Source: Macrosoma leucophasiata (lineage: Eukaryota; Arthropoda; Insecta; Lepidoptera; Hedylidae). From it: a DNA stretch of 64,000 nt. The stretch is taken from the NCBI GenBank assembly GCA_036365455.1, contig JAWQUS010000030.1, positions 16,264,001 to 16,328,000 on the forward strand, written 5' to 3'. Every line of letters starts with the position of its first letter. The stretch's first letter is position 1. Below are positions 1-10,317 of this stretch, piece after piece. The notes under the pieces were generated by a model. That model saw only the letters and a list, made by a program, of their open reading frames with translations, searched no databases and was not told the DNA's origin. The translations under genes and the position numbers were made by a program.

Positions 1-10
1 AAAAAAAAAT

Positions 11-86
11 TGACTTCGGGCAGGAATGGAACCTGCGACCTCAGGATAACCAGTCCTGCCGCTTTACCACTAAGCTACCGAAGTAG
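11..86 (-). repeat. tRNA-like cloverleaf, probably a SINE head
   Basis: Read on the minus strand, a 7-bp acceptor stem (ACTTCGG/CCGAAGT), a D arm (GCTT/AAGC), a 5-bp anticodon stem (CAGGA/TCCTG, loop CTGGTTA, nominal anticodon GGT) and a T arm (GCAGG/CCTGC) all pair, and a T run follows. Two points argue against a functional tRNA. The T loop reads TTCCATT instead of TTCRANY, and GGT is not a normal cytosolic anticodon. Related sequences at 14.3 and 35.0 kb are followed by a shared SINE-like tail. The window edge cuts off the 3' flank. Confidence 0.5.
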
Positions 87-539
87 TCTTTCCGTTTTTT
101 CTTTAATTTCTAAAGTTCACTCGTATGTGTTATTGCCAAAAATAAATAGTATAGGTATCGTATAATTATATTTAGGTACAAAACGCAACAATAATAATTA
201 TGACTAGGTAACTACACTTAGTTTAAACTGAAAAAATATTGTAATCAAAGCTTTCACAACTCACCATATTCTGAGTGCAGTTGTTTGAATCAAAATTATA
301 TTTCGATATTTTTTTGTAATGCAAATAGGACAGTCCGGATGAGAGTGCAATTAGTGCAGTGCGTGTGTATGTGTTACATGGCTCGAGTGAAGCGGATCAT
401 TTACGTGTTAGCGGCTAATTGTCGAGTCGTCTGTGTAAAATTCGTAGGGTTGTCGCATAGGGACTTTGTCAGCTAATATTTACATAGTTGATTTATGTAT
501 GAACGACAAACAGTTAATTATTGTGTGTGTAGTTGAACA
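87..539. other. AT-rich DNA, nothing recognised
   Basis: The first 60 bases (to about 145) resemble the tail of the tRNA-SINE family (compare 35085-35120) in the opposite orientation to the tRNA-like part. The rest shows no gene or repeat. Confidence 0.4.
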
Positions 540-760
540 AAAAACAATGTTTCAATATATTTGGCACTACTGCGGTCTTGCTTATCTTTCGACTATATAA
601 GTGCCTTTAAAAACAATTTTGTTTATTAAAAAATTAAAAAAATTAAATTACATAATTCAAATTGGAAAATAAAAACAATGTTTCAATATATTTGACACTT
701 CTGAGATCTGGCTTATCTTTGCACTAAAATAAGTGCCTTAAAAAACTTGATTATTTACTA
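540..760 (+). repeat. Local tandem duplication, about 90 bp
   Basis: The segments 540-632 and 668-758 share AACAATGTTTCAATATATTT followed by GGCTTATCTTT-like and AAGTGCCTT blocks in the same order, with moderate divergence. The function is unknown. Confidence 0.7.
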
Positions 761-1529
761 TAACTTATCACCTGTGAAAAAGTTAATTAAAATAAATTAA
801 TAAATTATTAAATTAATCAACAGCCTTCTAGGAACATTCCCGCAGAATTATGGCGGTGTGCATTTTATTGAAGCATTTACATAACCGCTTTATTTATTAA
901 TTTTAAGATAATTATATTGAATGGTTTTTAGTTTATTTAGACTTTCGATACTTTTATGTACAATTTCCCACGATTAAACTGTTAACATTTTTATTTCGTT
1001 TTTTGCATTTATTTTTTTTAGTTTGTTTCATTTCGTTTTTTGAATTTCTACAAATTATTAGCTTTGTTACTTCACACCAATTGAGTATTTACCTACTCGA
1101 AATAAAGCAAATATTCTAGAACTTAAAATGAAAGAGTTATAATCAGGAAAAAAAAATGAAAAACGTAAGAACCATTTTCATTTAGCCGAAAGCAGATTAC
1201 CGGCTTATAAATATACATTAATTGAATATTAATAATTGAGACCATCAGGTCGGTAGAAAAATCCGTGGGCGGAAATTAAAAAGTGTTCTACTTCCGGACT
1301 GGGCGGGCGGCTTAAGTGCAACCGACTTGCGGAATGCAGCCATTACTGCCCCCGGTTCCGGACATTCGGTTTTACCATTAATTATTCGATTTATGTTCAA
1401 TTTATTCGTTTTGATATATTAAAATAGGTGATGTCAGTGAATGTTTTTTGCGATGGTAATAGAACAAACTGTTTAAAATTTTTAAACATAAATACTTTTT
1501 ATCCGCTTACACTCACAGCGTCTACTACA
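761..1529. other. AT-rich DNA with a GC-richer island at 1230-1380
   Basis: No gene is seen. The island (ATCCGTGGGCGG ... CCGGTTCCGGACATTCGG) is followed by ATTAATTATTCGATTTATG, which contains homeodomain-type cores. This could be a conserved noncoding element. Confidence 0.3.
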
Positions 1530-1745
1530 TACTACTTTTTGAAGACTCGGTTAGTCCAGCTTTGTGAGACGACCGTTTCATTCGAAGGGTCGCGGGTTCG
1601 ATCCCTGCACCGGGACAAATATTTGTATGGCCTACAGATATTTGTTTTGGGTCTGGGTGTTTGTGTATGTATTGTGTGTGTACAACCCACGACACAGGTT
1701 TATACCTAGTGTGGGGTTGTGAGTGTAAGCGTATTTATTTATTTT
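1530..1745 (+). repeat. tRNA-derived SINE-like element, B box present
   Basis: A tRNA-like 3' half with B box GGTTCGATCC (1602-1611) is followed by CACCGGGACAAATATTTGTATGG and a GT-rich body. This is a layout I recall from other lepidopteran tRNA-SINEs. Poly(A) and target duplication are not clear. Confidence 0.45.
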
Positions 1746-1984
1746 GCGTATGTAGTTATTAATTATATCTTATGTTATTATTAATGTAATTCTCAATAAA
1801 GTATTTTTGTCATTCAACATTAAAATTAAATCGTACTGACTTGACCTATCAATAACTTACACATTTTTATTTTATTGGCAGAGTTCCAATCTTCATGTGA
1901 ACTGCATCTTGTAAACAAGTGGTAAACCACTATCATAGTGTAAAATATATCTAATAATAACATTATTTTAGGGTCTTTCTGTAT

Positions 1985-2560
1985 TAAGGGCAGGCAGTCG
2001 AGTCGCGCCGGGCGGTTGTGATTGTGTTAATGAGCGCGCCGACTCTGTAACGTTGGCAATTGCCCCGTAAATATTTAATCGATTCGTTTAAGCCGCTTTT
2101 TTGTTTATCCACTAGCCAACCGACGTTTTAAAACTTCCTCCGCGCTCGACAGATAGCAATTCGTTAATAGATTTTAAAAATTTAATACTTTTACGCAATT
2201 AAGCTGACGGCCCGTTCTGTCATTTTCAACCCTAATGAAATAAGGCCGGTCGCTAACTTTGTTACAAGGCTCCTTTGATCGGTGCGCGTTTTACTAAAAA
2301 ACAGCGGCGCGACGGGACTAATCTAAAGTGACATGATCCTTATTAAGTTAGTTTGGGTGTAACAGAGTTAAAGCGACCGACGGTGCGACTCAAAAACTAT
2401 TTTATGAATAATAGATGGCGCCGGTGGCGACCAATCCCAAGGGAGCCCCGCCCACTGCACGGCACCCCGTCGCCACCCCCGGCCCACCCCTGCCTTCTCT
2501 ATTCATTAGCACATTACCACCCCTTGGACACGTGAACCGGATGGGATTACCGAAAGAAAC
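1985..2560. promoter_or_regulatory. GC-richer block, candidate enhancer
   Basis: This block has much higher GC than its flanks, has no reading frame of note, and is free of repeat families. It contains a good TCF/Pangolin match (CCTTTGATC at 2271-2279), a Sox-type CTTTGTT at 2258-2264 and several TTAAT/ATTA homeodomain cores. Island-like noncoding DNA of this kind is typical near developmental genes. The role is inference only. Confidence 0.25.
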
Positions 2561-2992
2561 TGATTTTTAACGTTTCAACTCTAATTGGATAAGCGCTGCT
2601 TTGAGATAACTTTTTGTGGTTTAAATGTGGGTTTTGTAGATTTCTTTTTCTCTGTCTGAATGTGATGATGCATCGAGTACTGGAATAACTCTATATGCTA
2701 TATTTTTTAGCTGATTCAACACTTTCATACCCAAACATAGTTTTATTTCACGTCGAAATTGAAAAAATAAAGGTTCAATCAAATGTGAATTAAACTAAAT
2801 TTGAATAATCAGCGGAAATTATTCGTTTTGCAACATAATTAAAACTTTAAAAATTTAGAAGAGTCTCTGTTTATATTTAGATTTTTTATAAAATAATTTA
2901 CCTATTATATAAACTATTGCTGTTCTTTTAGTTGGATTGTCGTAGTTATTTGTTTTAATATTTTTATTTTATCATAGTTTAATTATATAACA
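2561..2992. other. AT-rich DNA, nothing recognised
   Basis: No reading frames, repeats or motifs beyond base composition could be supported. Confidence 0.4.
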
Positions 2993-3214
2993 CTAGCTGT
3001 TGCCCACGGCTTCGCCCGCGCGGATGTCGTGTTATAAATAACTAAGTAGTTACCTAAAGTTAACCTATGTTCTTTCTCAAAGTCAGCTCTATTTCTGTAC
3101 CAAATTTCATTAAAATCGGTTCAGTCGTTTGGACGTAAAAAGGTAACAGACAGACAGACAGACAGACAGAGTTACTTTCGCATTTAGAATATTAAAATAA
3201 TAATATAGTAGGGA
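2993..3214 (-). mobile_element. Non-autonomous Helitron (Lep1-like), short copy
   Basis: On the minus strand the element starts TCCCTACTA and ends GGGCAACAGCTAG, flanked by A and T as expected for Helitron insertion between A and T. It has the CTAG (CTRR) end preceded by a GC-rich hairpin. The interior has a (GACA)n tract and the block GTACCAAATTTCATTAAAAT, which serves as an intact empty site for the element nested in the next Helitron. Confidence 0.75.
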
Positions 3215-3319
3215 TTGCTTTGGTAATGGAAACAAGAAGTTAGCTCACGATAACTACGTTAGACCGGCCTCTGTGGCTACTCAAACTCGGTTAGGCGAGT
3301 TTGCCGATCTTTAAGTGAA

Positions 3320-3655
3320 CTAATCGACGCTCCCGGACTATGCAGTTAGTTGTCATCGCAGTGTTTAGCTGGTGGAAATGCGATGTACATAATGGGAATA
3401 AGGTTTCTATATTTATTTACTCCAATAATGAATTTATTTGAATTGCCTATTTTAAATAAGATTATCAAAACAACACTATTTGAACGATGCCTAATCGTAA
3501 GTACCTAAATATTTCTGCCTATGATGTGCTGTCTGAAAATTGATGCTCCTGGACTATACATTTAGGTCTAGTTTCCTTTAATTGTTCGTTAGGTATCGCA
3601 GTATTTAGCTGCCGGAAATGATATTTATTCATGCCCGTAATAAGTTTTTGACTGT
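3320..3655 (+). repeat. Diverged local duplication
   Basis: The segment 3327-3410 (GCTCCCGGACTATGCA ... ATCGCAGTGTTTAGCTG) is echoed by 3541-3650 (GCTCCTGGACTATACA ... ATCGCAGTATTTAGCTG). Both units are noncoding. Confidence 0.6.
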
Positions 3656-3700
3656 GATTTTAAAACACAATCCATAATGTAGCAAAAAAACTGTCAATTT

Positions 3701-4007
3701 GTAACTTCACGCCTGTAATCCCCGAAGGGGTAGGCAGAGGTATATGCATGCATTCAAGCATACATGCAAACACCCACGATTCGCCGGTTACGTTTTGGCC
3801 CATGTAACAGGTGGCGAGCCTGTTGACATCTCCGGGCACATTACCAAACTTTGAGGTACTGGGAAATTTCCAGAAAATGGAAAAATCCCAATAGAACCAG
3901 AGATAAAGGCTTTTTCACCATTATCTCTGATAACCCCCTACCCGGGAATCGAACCCAGGACCTCAGCGTAGTAGTAGTGGCCTGCTACCACTAGGCTATC
4001 GAGGCAG
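3701..4007 (-). mobile_element. tRNA-derived SINE, family A (about 310 bp)
   Basis: Read on the minus strand the head TGCCTCGATAGCCTAGTGGT contains an A box, and GGTTCGATTCCCGGG a B box, so it is transcribed by RNA polymerase III. The body is specific to the family, and the 3' end is a small hairpin (CCCCTTCGGGG) followed by GGCGTGAAGTTAC. The same 3' end is found on a LINE in this window (see 32787). Other copies are at 21450, 23911, 41092, 55318 and 55753. Confidence 0.8.
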
Positions 4008-4054
4008 TTAATGTCTATTTGTGATACCTAGATATATAAACATGACCACCTAAC

Positions 4055-4155
4055 TAAAACACAATATTGCTGAACACTTCCATTTGGCGGCAGATAGATT
4101 AGGTAATGCGGTGGTGTCTACGCCTTCGAGCTCCTTCACTGACACTCTACTATAA
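4055..4155 (-). mobile_element. Metulj-like SINE, 5' half only
   Basis: Only the 5' portion (GTGTTCAGCA ... GGTGGTAGAGCTC, here diverged) is present. It lies head to head with the + copies that follow at 4200. Confidence 0.65.
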
Positions 4156-4199
4156 GTATAATATTTCACAAAAGTCCCAATATAAGCATACTTTTTTTG

Positions 4200-4444
4200 C
4201 TGGTGGTAGAGCTCCAGTGACGGAGCTCGCGGGCGTAGGCACCACCGCATTACCGCTAAATAGTAGTGTTCAGCACTATCGTGTTCCGGTCACAGAGGCA
4301 TAACACCTTAGGCCTCAGGAGTGGTAACGCATCTGCATTTTGACCTTGATCTTCATGTGGGTGTTTATAGGCTGCAGTCATCACTTAACACCAATGTGAA
4401 CTGCATGCTTGTTTGCCAAGCCCATTACATAAAAAAAAAAAAAA
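4200..4444 (+). mobile_element. Metulj-like SINE, copy with private deletions
   Basis: The family consensus in this window runs CTGGTGGTAGAGCTCCAGTG ... TTGCCACTTCCATTACAT plus oligo(A), about 290 bp. It has no coding capacity and needs a LINE for mobility. This copy lacks about 12 bp after CCGCATTACC and about 30 bp after GTTCCGGTCA, and ends in A14. Confidence 0.8.
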
Positions 4445-4460
4445 TAAGCATACTTTTTTT

Positions 4461-4696
4461 GCTGGTGGTAGAGCTCCAGTGACGGAGCTCGCGGGCGTAG
4501 GCACCACCGCATTACCGCTAAATAGTAGTGTTCAGCACTATCGTGTTCCGGTCACAGAGGCATAACACCTTAGGCCTCAGGAGTGGTAACGCATCTGCAT
4601 TTTGACCTTGATCTTTGTGGTGTCTATAGGCTGCAGTCATCACTTAACATCAATGTGAACTGCATGCTTGTTTGTGCCACTTCCAATACATAAAAT
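4461..4696 (+). mobile_element. Metulj-like SINE, tandem twin of the 4200 copy
   Basis: It has the same two private deletions as the copy at 4200 and the same 16-base leader ATAAGCATACTTTTTT. The pair therefore arose by tandem duplication of one insertion rather than by two insertions. Confidence 0.8.
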
Positions 4697-4699
4697 AAA

Positions 4700-4985
4700 A
4701 TACATTCCACTTACATGGGTGTGAGGCGGTGAATGGATACTCCAGCGTGGGCAGGCGGTGCTGATGCGGCGGCAGGCTCGGTGGGCAGTGGTAGCAGAAC
4801 AGCCCGCGCCCCCCACCGCCGCCGCTCGCCAGCTGTTGACAATTACCTCTGTTTGAAGACGGACGAGTATAGTACCCATCGACAAAGAGCGACATGGTCA
4901 CCGGCCGACCGGAGGGGAGTAGCCATAGCGTTTATTACCGATGCAAAGTCTGTCATTTTTGCGGGGGGAAATATATTAATATAGT
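4700..4985 (+). other. GC-rich stretch ending in a dispersed repeat
   Basis: An open frame from 4733 (83 codons, alanine/arginine rich) is probably chance in GC-rich DNA. The segment 4901-4968, with CATAGCGTTTATTACCGATG, recurs at 55046-55125, so at least this part is a repeat. A (GTAA)n tract follows at 4984-4999. Confidence 0.45.
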
Positions 4986-5101
4986 AAGTAAGTAAGTAAG
5001 ACTTTATGCCTATATATTTTTTTCTATGACTTCATAAGTTGAGTGCTTGAGGTGAGTTCTAAAAAAAATAGGTATACCTAAACGTTAAATAATACTACCC
5101 T

Positions 5102-5138
5102 GCTATGTGTTATGTAAAATCTTTACATAACACATAGC
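5102..5138. other. Perfect 17-bp hairpin
   Basis: The arms GCTATGTGTTATGTAAA and TTTACATAACACATAGC (5102-5118, 5122-5138) flank the 3-base loop ATC. No T run or gene end adjoins it. Confidence 0.85.
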
Positions 5139-5607
5139 CTCGTAGCAAGGCAGTATTTTTCTGCTTCTTAAAAATGACATTCGCAGAATTTCGATTTACT
5201 ACCTCACAATTCCTTTCTCTTAATAGACTCCGCACCTGACTCCACTACAGATCTAATGATTTTAAACATTACCATAGAAATGACACCGCGTAATAATAAG
5301 GTGCGTTCAAAAGGTGCGCGCGCGCAACGAATATAGATCGCGACGAAACGCGCCGCCTAATATCACATTGTAATAGTCACTAGTCGTGTGTAATCACAGG
5401 TCGTTAACAGTTCGTACTTGATTCGCAGTTTGATTGAACATTTGATTGCGTCAGTGCGAATGCGTCTTATTGTTTTTAGGACATTGTTGTATGGAAATTA
5501 TGTTGGCGCGTTGTCTTTGATCGTGAGCAAAACTATTTTAATTGACTTTTATGTTCTCCTCCTATGAAATTTGTAACAGAGAGTGTGACATTTTAATTTA
5601 TATTTTA
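5139..5607. other. AT-rich DNA, nothing recognised
   Basis: A short GC patch (5300-5350, GTGCGCGCGCGCAACG) is the only feature. No gene was found. Confidence 0.4.
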
Positions 5608-6262
5608 CTAGCTGTTGTCCGCGGATTCACCCGCGTGGATGTCGTTTAAAAAGTAGCCTGTGTTCTTTCTCAAAATCAACTCTATCTCTGTACCAAAGGA
5701 GATGTTGCAAAAATGTATGGACCTCCGGCCATGTATTGTACACAATATCATTAAACAGGCAAAATCAATATAATAATGTTTTTTACTGCATATAATCACT
5801 TATTTAGCTTTGTTTGCAGTTACAAAACATTCTTTGAAGTTAGAATTGCAACTCAAAACCAACATGGCGAATATGGCGGGCGATGTCATTTTGACATTTT
5901 CATTTATTAATTTTATTTTGATTATATAGTACTTGGAGAAAAAAGTAACATTTTCTAAATACTGTCGAAATCGATTGATCCCAAGTGTCGGCTGTATCGC
6001 CGCCATGTTGAACATAGTTGAAAATGATAAAATCGTTTGAATTTAATGTGGTCGTAACTCTAAAATATATTATTGAATAAATTAATCGTATTTTTTCCGG
6101 ATTCTTCTTTAATTTACCCATTTCTTGAGGTCGTGTACGAACCAGAGCCGAGCTCGCAACATCTCCTTTCATTAAAATCGTTTCAGTCGTTTGGACGTCA
6201 AAGGTTAGAGACAGACAGACAGACAGACAGAGTTACTTTCGCATTTATGTTATTAGTAGGGA
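5608..6262 (-). mobile_element. Helitron (Lep1-like) interrupted by a nested element
   Basis: It starts CTAGCTGTTG after A and ends TAGTAGGGA before T, the same termini as the 2993 copy read in the same direction. Helitron sequence is continuous across the nested element: GTCTGTACCAAA before it and TTTCATTAAAATCG after it. Confidence 0.75.
5698..6166 (+). mobile_element. 469-bp inverted-repeat element without target duplication
   Basis: The termini GGAGATGTTGC and GCAACATCTCC form 11-bp inverted repeats. A second copy in inverse orientation is at 37001-37462. Both copies are flanked by AAA on the left and TTT on the right. The intact target in the Helitron at 2993 reads ACCAAATTTCAT, so the element sits between AAA and TTT with nothing duplicated. 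It has no coding capacity and its family is unknown to me. Confidence 0.75.
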
Positions 6263-6410
6263 TTGTACACTAAGCGTAAAACTATAGTACCATTGAGTGA
6301 AGTTGTCTGCATAAACTTTGCGCTCGCGACGACGACACAGACGAGAAAGAGAGCTAGTTTCAATGTTGGCCTGATGAAAGCTACTACTAACTACCTACTG
6401 CCTTTTTTTC

Positions 6411-7075
6411 CCCGTCGCGTATCCTTTAAACAAGGAACCCTTATAGTTTCGTCATGTCCATCTGTCGGTCTGTCTGTCGGTCTGTCCGTCCTCGGTTTAG
6501 TGCAAAGACAAATAGTACGAGAGACTTGAAATTTGGCACAAGTATACATTTTTACTACGCTGACAAAGTGGTAGTAGTATAAAATAGTGGTATAAAAACA
6601 TGATTTTTTTTATTTAGAGTACCTCCCCTACATGTAACGCGCGGATATTTTTTTTTATGTTTCGTTTTCTATATAGTGTGGGATATCGTTGGATAGGTCT
6701 TTTAAAAATGTTAGGAGTGTTCTAAGATTATTTTTCAATTCAGGTAACGGTTCGTGACTTATTAAGCTTTAAAGGACCAATTTTTGTTAGAGTCAAGTGT
6801 AGTCCCCCCCCCCACCGACTAAACGGTTGTTGTTAGAAATTCAAACGATACGGCAATAGTAGACATATATAATGAAATTAAAAGGAAAACTATCACACCT
6901 AAGTTGGCTTTACAAGTTTGCGAGTAATAGTCGACCAAATGTCTTTTACTCCAAAATTTCGAACAACTCCATAGAAAATATTTATTTATTTTTTTCATTA
7001 CATCTCTTACTATGTAGCTACCGTTAGAACCCTACACTGCGCGTAGCTCGACACGCACTTGACCGGTTTTTTCTA
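6411..7075 (+). repeat. Dispersed repeat (GGAACCCTTATAGT ... GACCGGTTTTTT), long copy
   Basis: Hallmarks are CCTTATAGTTTCG, a (GTCTGTC)n stretch, CTTGAAATTTGGCACAAGTA, and the end CACGCACTTGACCGG. Other copies are at 13305 (minus), 14529 and 56098. It is common in Lepidoptera by my recollection; its class is unclear. No transposase frame was seen. Confidence 0.7.
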
Positions 7076-7100
7076 CCATAAATTTGCCTTCTTTGTAGTT

Positions 7101-7391
7101 ACTGGTGGTAGAGCTCCAGTGACGGAGCTCGCGGGCGTAGGCACCACCGCATTACCTAATATACTTGCCGTTAAATGGTAGTGTTCAGCACTATCGTGTT
7201 TCGGTCAGGTGGTAATGTACGGCTCTGTAATTTCCGGCACAGAGGCATAACACCTAATGCCTCAGGAGTGGCAGCGCATTTGCATTTTGACCTCTGGTCA
7301 TTGTGTGGGTGTCTATAGGCTGCAGTCATCACTTAACATCAATGTGAAGTGCACGCTTGTTTGCCACTTTTATTACATAAAAAAAAAAACT
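7101..7391 (+). mobile_element. Metulj-like SINE, nearly full length
   Basis: It begins ACTGGTGGTAGAGCTCCAGT and ends TTATTACAT plus A11. It retains all family blocks in order. Confidence 0.85.
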
Positions 7392-7399
7392 TGTAACTA

Positions 7400-8224
7400 A
7401 CTTCAAGGTAACATTTAAGTTTTGCACGACCTGTAGTTTCCGCTAAAGCACATACGAGCGAAATAATTTTAAGATAGCCTGACGCATTACGAATTTTGCG
7501 ATGGACCATATTTAAGCCTACGGTCCACCACGTTACGTAAAACAATATTTTTTTATACTAAATAAAATACATTATTATTAGTAGTAGGTATATGGTCTTT
7601 AAAAACCGTTTTAAAATATAGAATAAATATTCCAAGACATTAATTCTTAAAATCCCTAAGAAGATTAAAATATTAATAACAGAGGCTAACGGGCCATAAT
7701 CTTATAATTTAAACCTAAAAAAATCGCTAATAGCTTTGTCTCGTTTCTTCACAGAAGCTGCCATTTAAACAAATGAAACTTTATTTTGGCAATTCCTAAA
7801 TCTATCGCTAAAAGGAGTCATAAAGTACAGACCCTGAGCTTTGAATCAAAACCTAGAAAACATAAATATCTTAATCAAATCGTGTAGGAAATGTGATATT
7901 ATCAAATAATACGTTTAACAAGTAGACGTAACAAGTGCATAAATCGGTCGCATTGCATTGCTCTGCAGTCTAGCAATTTATTCATCGAAATAAATTGATT
8001 TATGCGCGTTCGTGTCCTTTACGGGTTATGTTTTGTGATGATACGAAGGCGTTATTTTGCTGATTTTCCTCACGCTATTTTGTAAGAATGTCTAGATGGA
8101 CAACAAGAGGTGATTATTATTAGATTAGATTGACTAGAGCGCGTTACATTAAGATGTGGAAGATACCTTGCACCCTGTTGAGTAAATCCACCAAATCTAA
8201 AGTTTGTATTAAGATCCGTACCCA
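7400..8224. other. AT-rich DNA, nothing recognised
   Basis: No coding frame above background and no repeat shared with the rest of the window were noticed. Confidence 0.4.
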
Positions 8225-8227
8225 TAA

Positions 8228-8566
8228 GGGTTATAGCTCACTATAGCCACCCGGCACCCGACCAGGACCGCCTCGTTTTACAGCGTCCACCTCGGACGGT
8301 GGTCCACGGGTGAACAACGCGATGTTACTTGTGAACCACTCGCGGACCGCGCGCGATCCTCTTGGGAACAGCGTGTTGGCAATGCAAAATCAACGCAATA
8401 CAAGCTAGTGGTCACCGAGTGGTCCACTCGCCATCTGCGGACGGTACGGACGCCACTTGACGGCTTGCGGTCGAAGCGATACAGAGCGGAGATGATGTAA
8501 TGACCACAGACCGCGGGGCGGTCGGGCGCTGATCGGGTGCCGGGTGGCTCTTGTGAGCTATGACCC
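8228..8566. mobile_element. 339-bp MITE with about 35-bp terminal inverted repeats
   Basis: The ends GGGTTATAGCTCACTATAGC and (reverse complement) GGGTCATAGCTCACAAGAGC continue into a shared CACCCGGCACCCGA. TAA flanks both sides (8225-8227, 8567-8569), a 3-bp duplication as made by PIF/Harbinger transposases. The interior is strikingly GC-rich and CpG-rich and has no frame. Confidence 0.75.
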
Positions 8567-8639
8567 TAATTCTGCTACGACAAGCTTACAACACATTCAA
8601 ATCGTCAGAATTTTCGGTTTGAGCAGGTTCACTTAACAT

Positions 8640-8889
8640 TTTTTTAATGTAAAGAAGGTGGCACAAAAGCATGCAGTTCACATTGTTGTTAAGTGATGAC
8701 TGCAGCCTATAGACGTGTACATAAAAACCAGAGGTAAAAATGCAGATACGTTGCCATCCCTGAGACCTAAGTTATTATTACGGGACCATACATTACCATC
8801 TAACCGGAACACGATAGTGCTGAACACTACCATTTGGGGGCAGATAATGGTAATGCGGCAGTGCCAACGCCCGCGAGCTCCGTCACACC
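8640..8889 (-). mobile_element. Metulj-like SINE
   Basis: Oligo(T) at 8640-8646 marks the 3' end. The 5' end is diverged (CCCGCGAGCTCCGTCACACC). Confidence 0.75.
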
Positions 8890-9764
8890 AGTTAATTCCT
8901 ATCCATCCTCAAGTAATTTTTAACCACCTATTTCGAAAGGGTTTTTTTCATACAGTTCATGAACATCATGGGTCAAGAACAGATATTCTGAGCAAATTTA
9001 AAATGTGTCTGAACAAAGCTCCTATCCAAAATTTTGACGATTCGAAAGAGAAACAAGATAATGATGATTTTTTTAAATATTTTAACGGCAGCCCTAAGGC
9101 AACGGTGACCTCTATCTATCAGGTGTCTGTCTGTCATCCTATTGACGTAAAATTAAAAAAAAACATCATCACATCAGTATGTTTTAAACACGGTACTGAA
9201 TACCCTGGTTGGACACATTTTTTTACATTCTGTATAAGCCACTTTACCTATGCCTACCTCTTGGGTAAATAAGAGTGAAGCGTGAAGATACTATAAATTA
9301 ATAGATTCTCAATATTCGATTGTTATGAGAACTTAATAGTCATACAAACACTAGTAGGTTCAAAATCCGTAAGTAAACGACCCATGAAACATAAAATCAG
9401 ATCATACAACATTTTTCATTCACAACGTGATATAACTTTATTTGCGAGAGGAAAATGGCAATGAAATTCAATTGCACACACAACTAGTGACCCACGTGCG
9501 GATCGGCGACGAGTCGTTTGTATAAATGACATTAATGGAGCAACGAGCCGACTAAACGATGCGCGGGCGCATTCGATGCTGCTGGTGACGTCACTGCGTT
9601 GTGGGTTACAATGTTTCTGTGGTTGGATTTATTTAACGATATTTCGACTATTTTTGGTAAATGTGAAAATGTATTATTTACTTAATTGCTTTTACGCTGT
9701 TTCTCGCAACTACATACGGTGCGCTTGGAATTTCGTTTTGAGTTGCAACATTATTGTTGTAGGT
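8890..9764. other. AT-rich DNA without a supported gene
   Basis: A long open frame (8715-9272) crosses from the SINE into this region. Its first third is SINE antisense and the rest has no recognisable domain, so it is not called. Confidence 0.4.
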
Positions 9765-10035
9765 AACGAAAATGGCAAACGAGCCTGCATTTCACATGGA
9801 TGTTAAGTGATGAGTGTAGCCTACACGAAATAACCAGAGCCAGAGGTTAAAATGTAGATGCGTTGCCACCCCTGACACCTTAGTTCTTATGTCTCTGTGA
9901 TAGTTATTACAGGGCACATTACCATCTAACCGGAAAACGATAGAAGGTACTGAACATTATCATTTACTGGCAGATAGATTAGGTAATGCGGTGATGCCTA
10001 CGCCTTCGATTCCCTACACTGGGACTCTACCACCA
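9765..10035 (-). mobile_element. Metulj-like SINE, diverged
   Basis: The family order is preserved, with many substitutions. The poly(A) is eroded and the 5' end reads CTCTACCACCAA. Confidence 0.75.
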
Positions 10036-10317
10036 ATAAAATAAAATACCAATCAGGTATCTGTTATGCCGACCACACACTTTAAATTTTATTTGGGCAA
10101 AAATTGTAACTTTTACTTGTGCTTGCCTTAATTTGCACAGTTAAAACATTAGTGAAAATATCATCTTAATCTCTTTATCGTTCGGGTTTTTAGCCTATAC
10201 AAACATACATCAGCAGGACACATAATATTTAATATAAGATTATTTGCTATAAGAACCGTATACAGTTCCAATTTTTGTATTTAGTACTAATCATATCAAT
10301 CATTTTGTATAAAGTAA

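Noticed and set aside
3149..3172. GACA tandem repeat as a separate microsatellite locus
   Set aside because: It is an internal part of the Helitron and recurs in its relatives at 6211 and 29280.
8715..9272. 185-codon open frame on the + strand
   Set aside because: The first third is antisense SINE and the remainder has no domain, no codon bias and no splice context.
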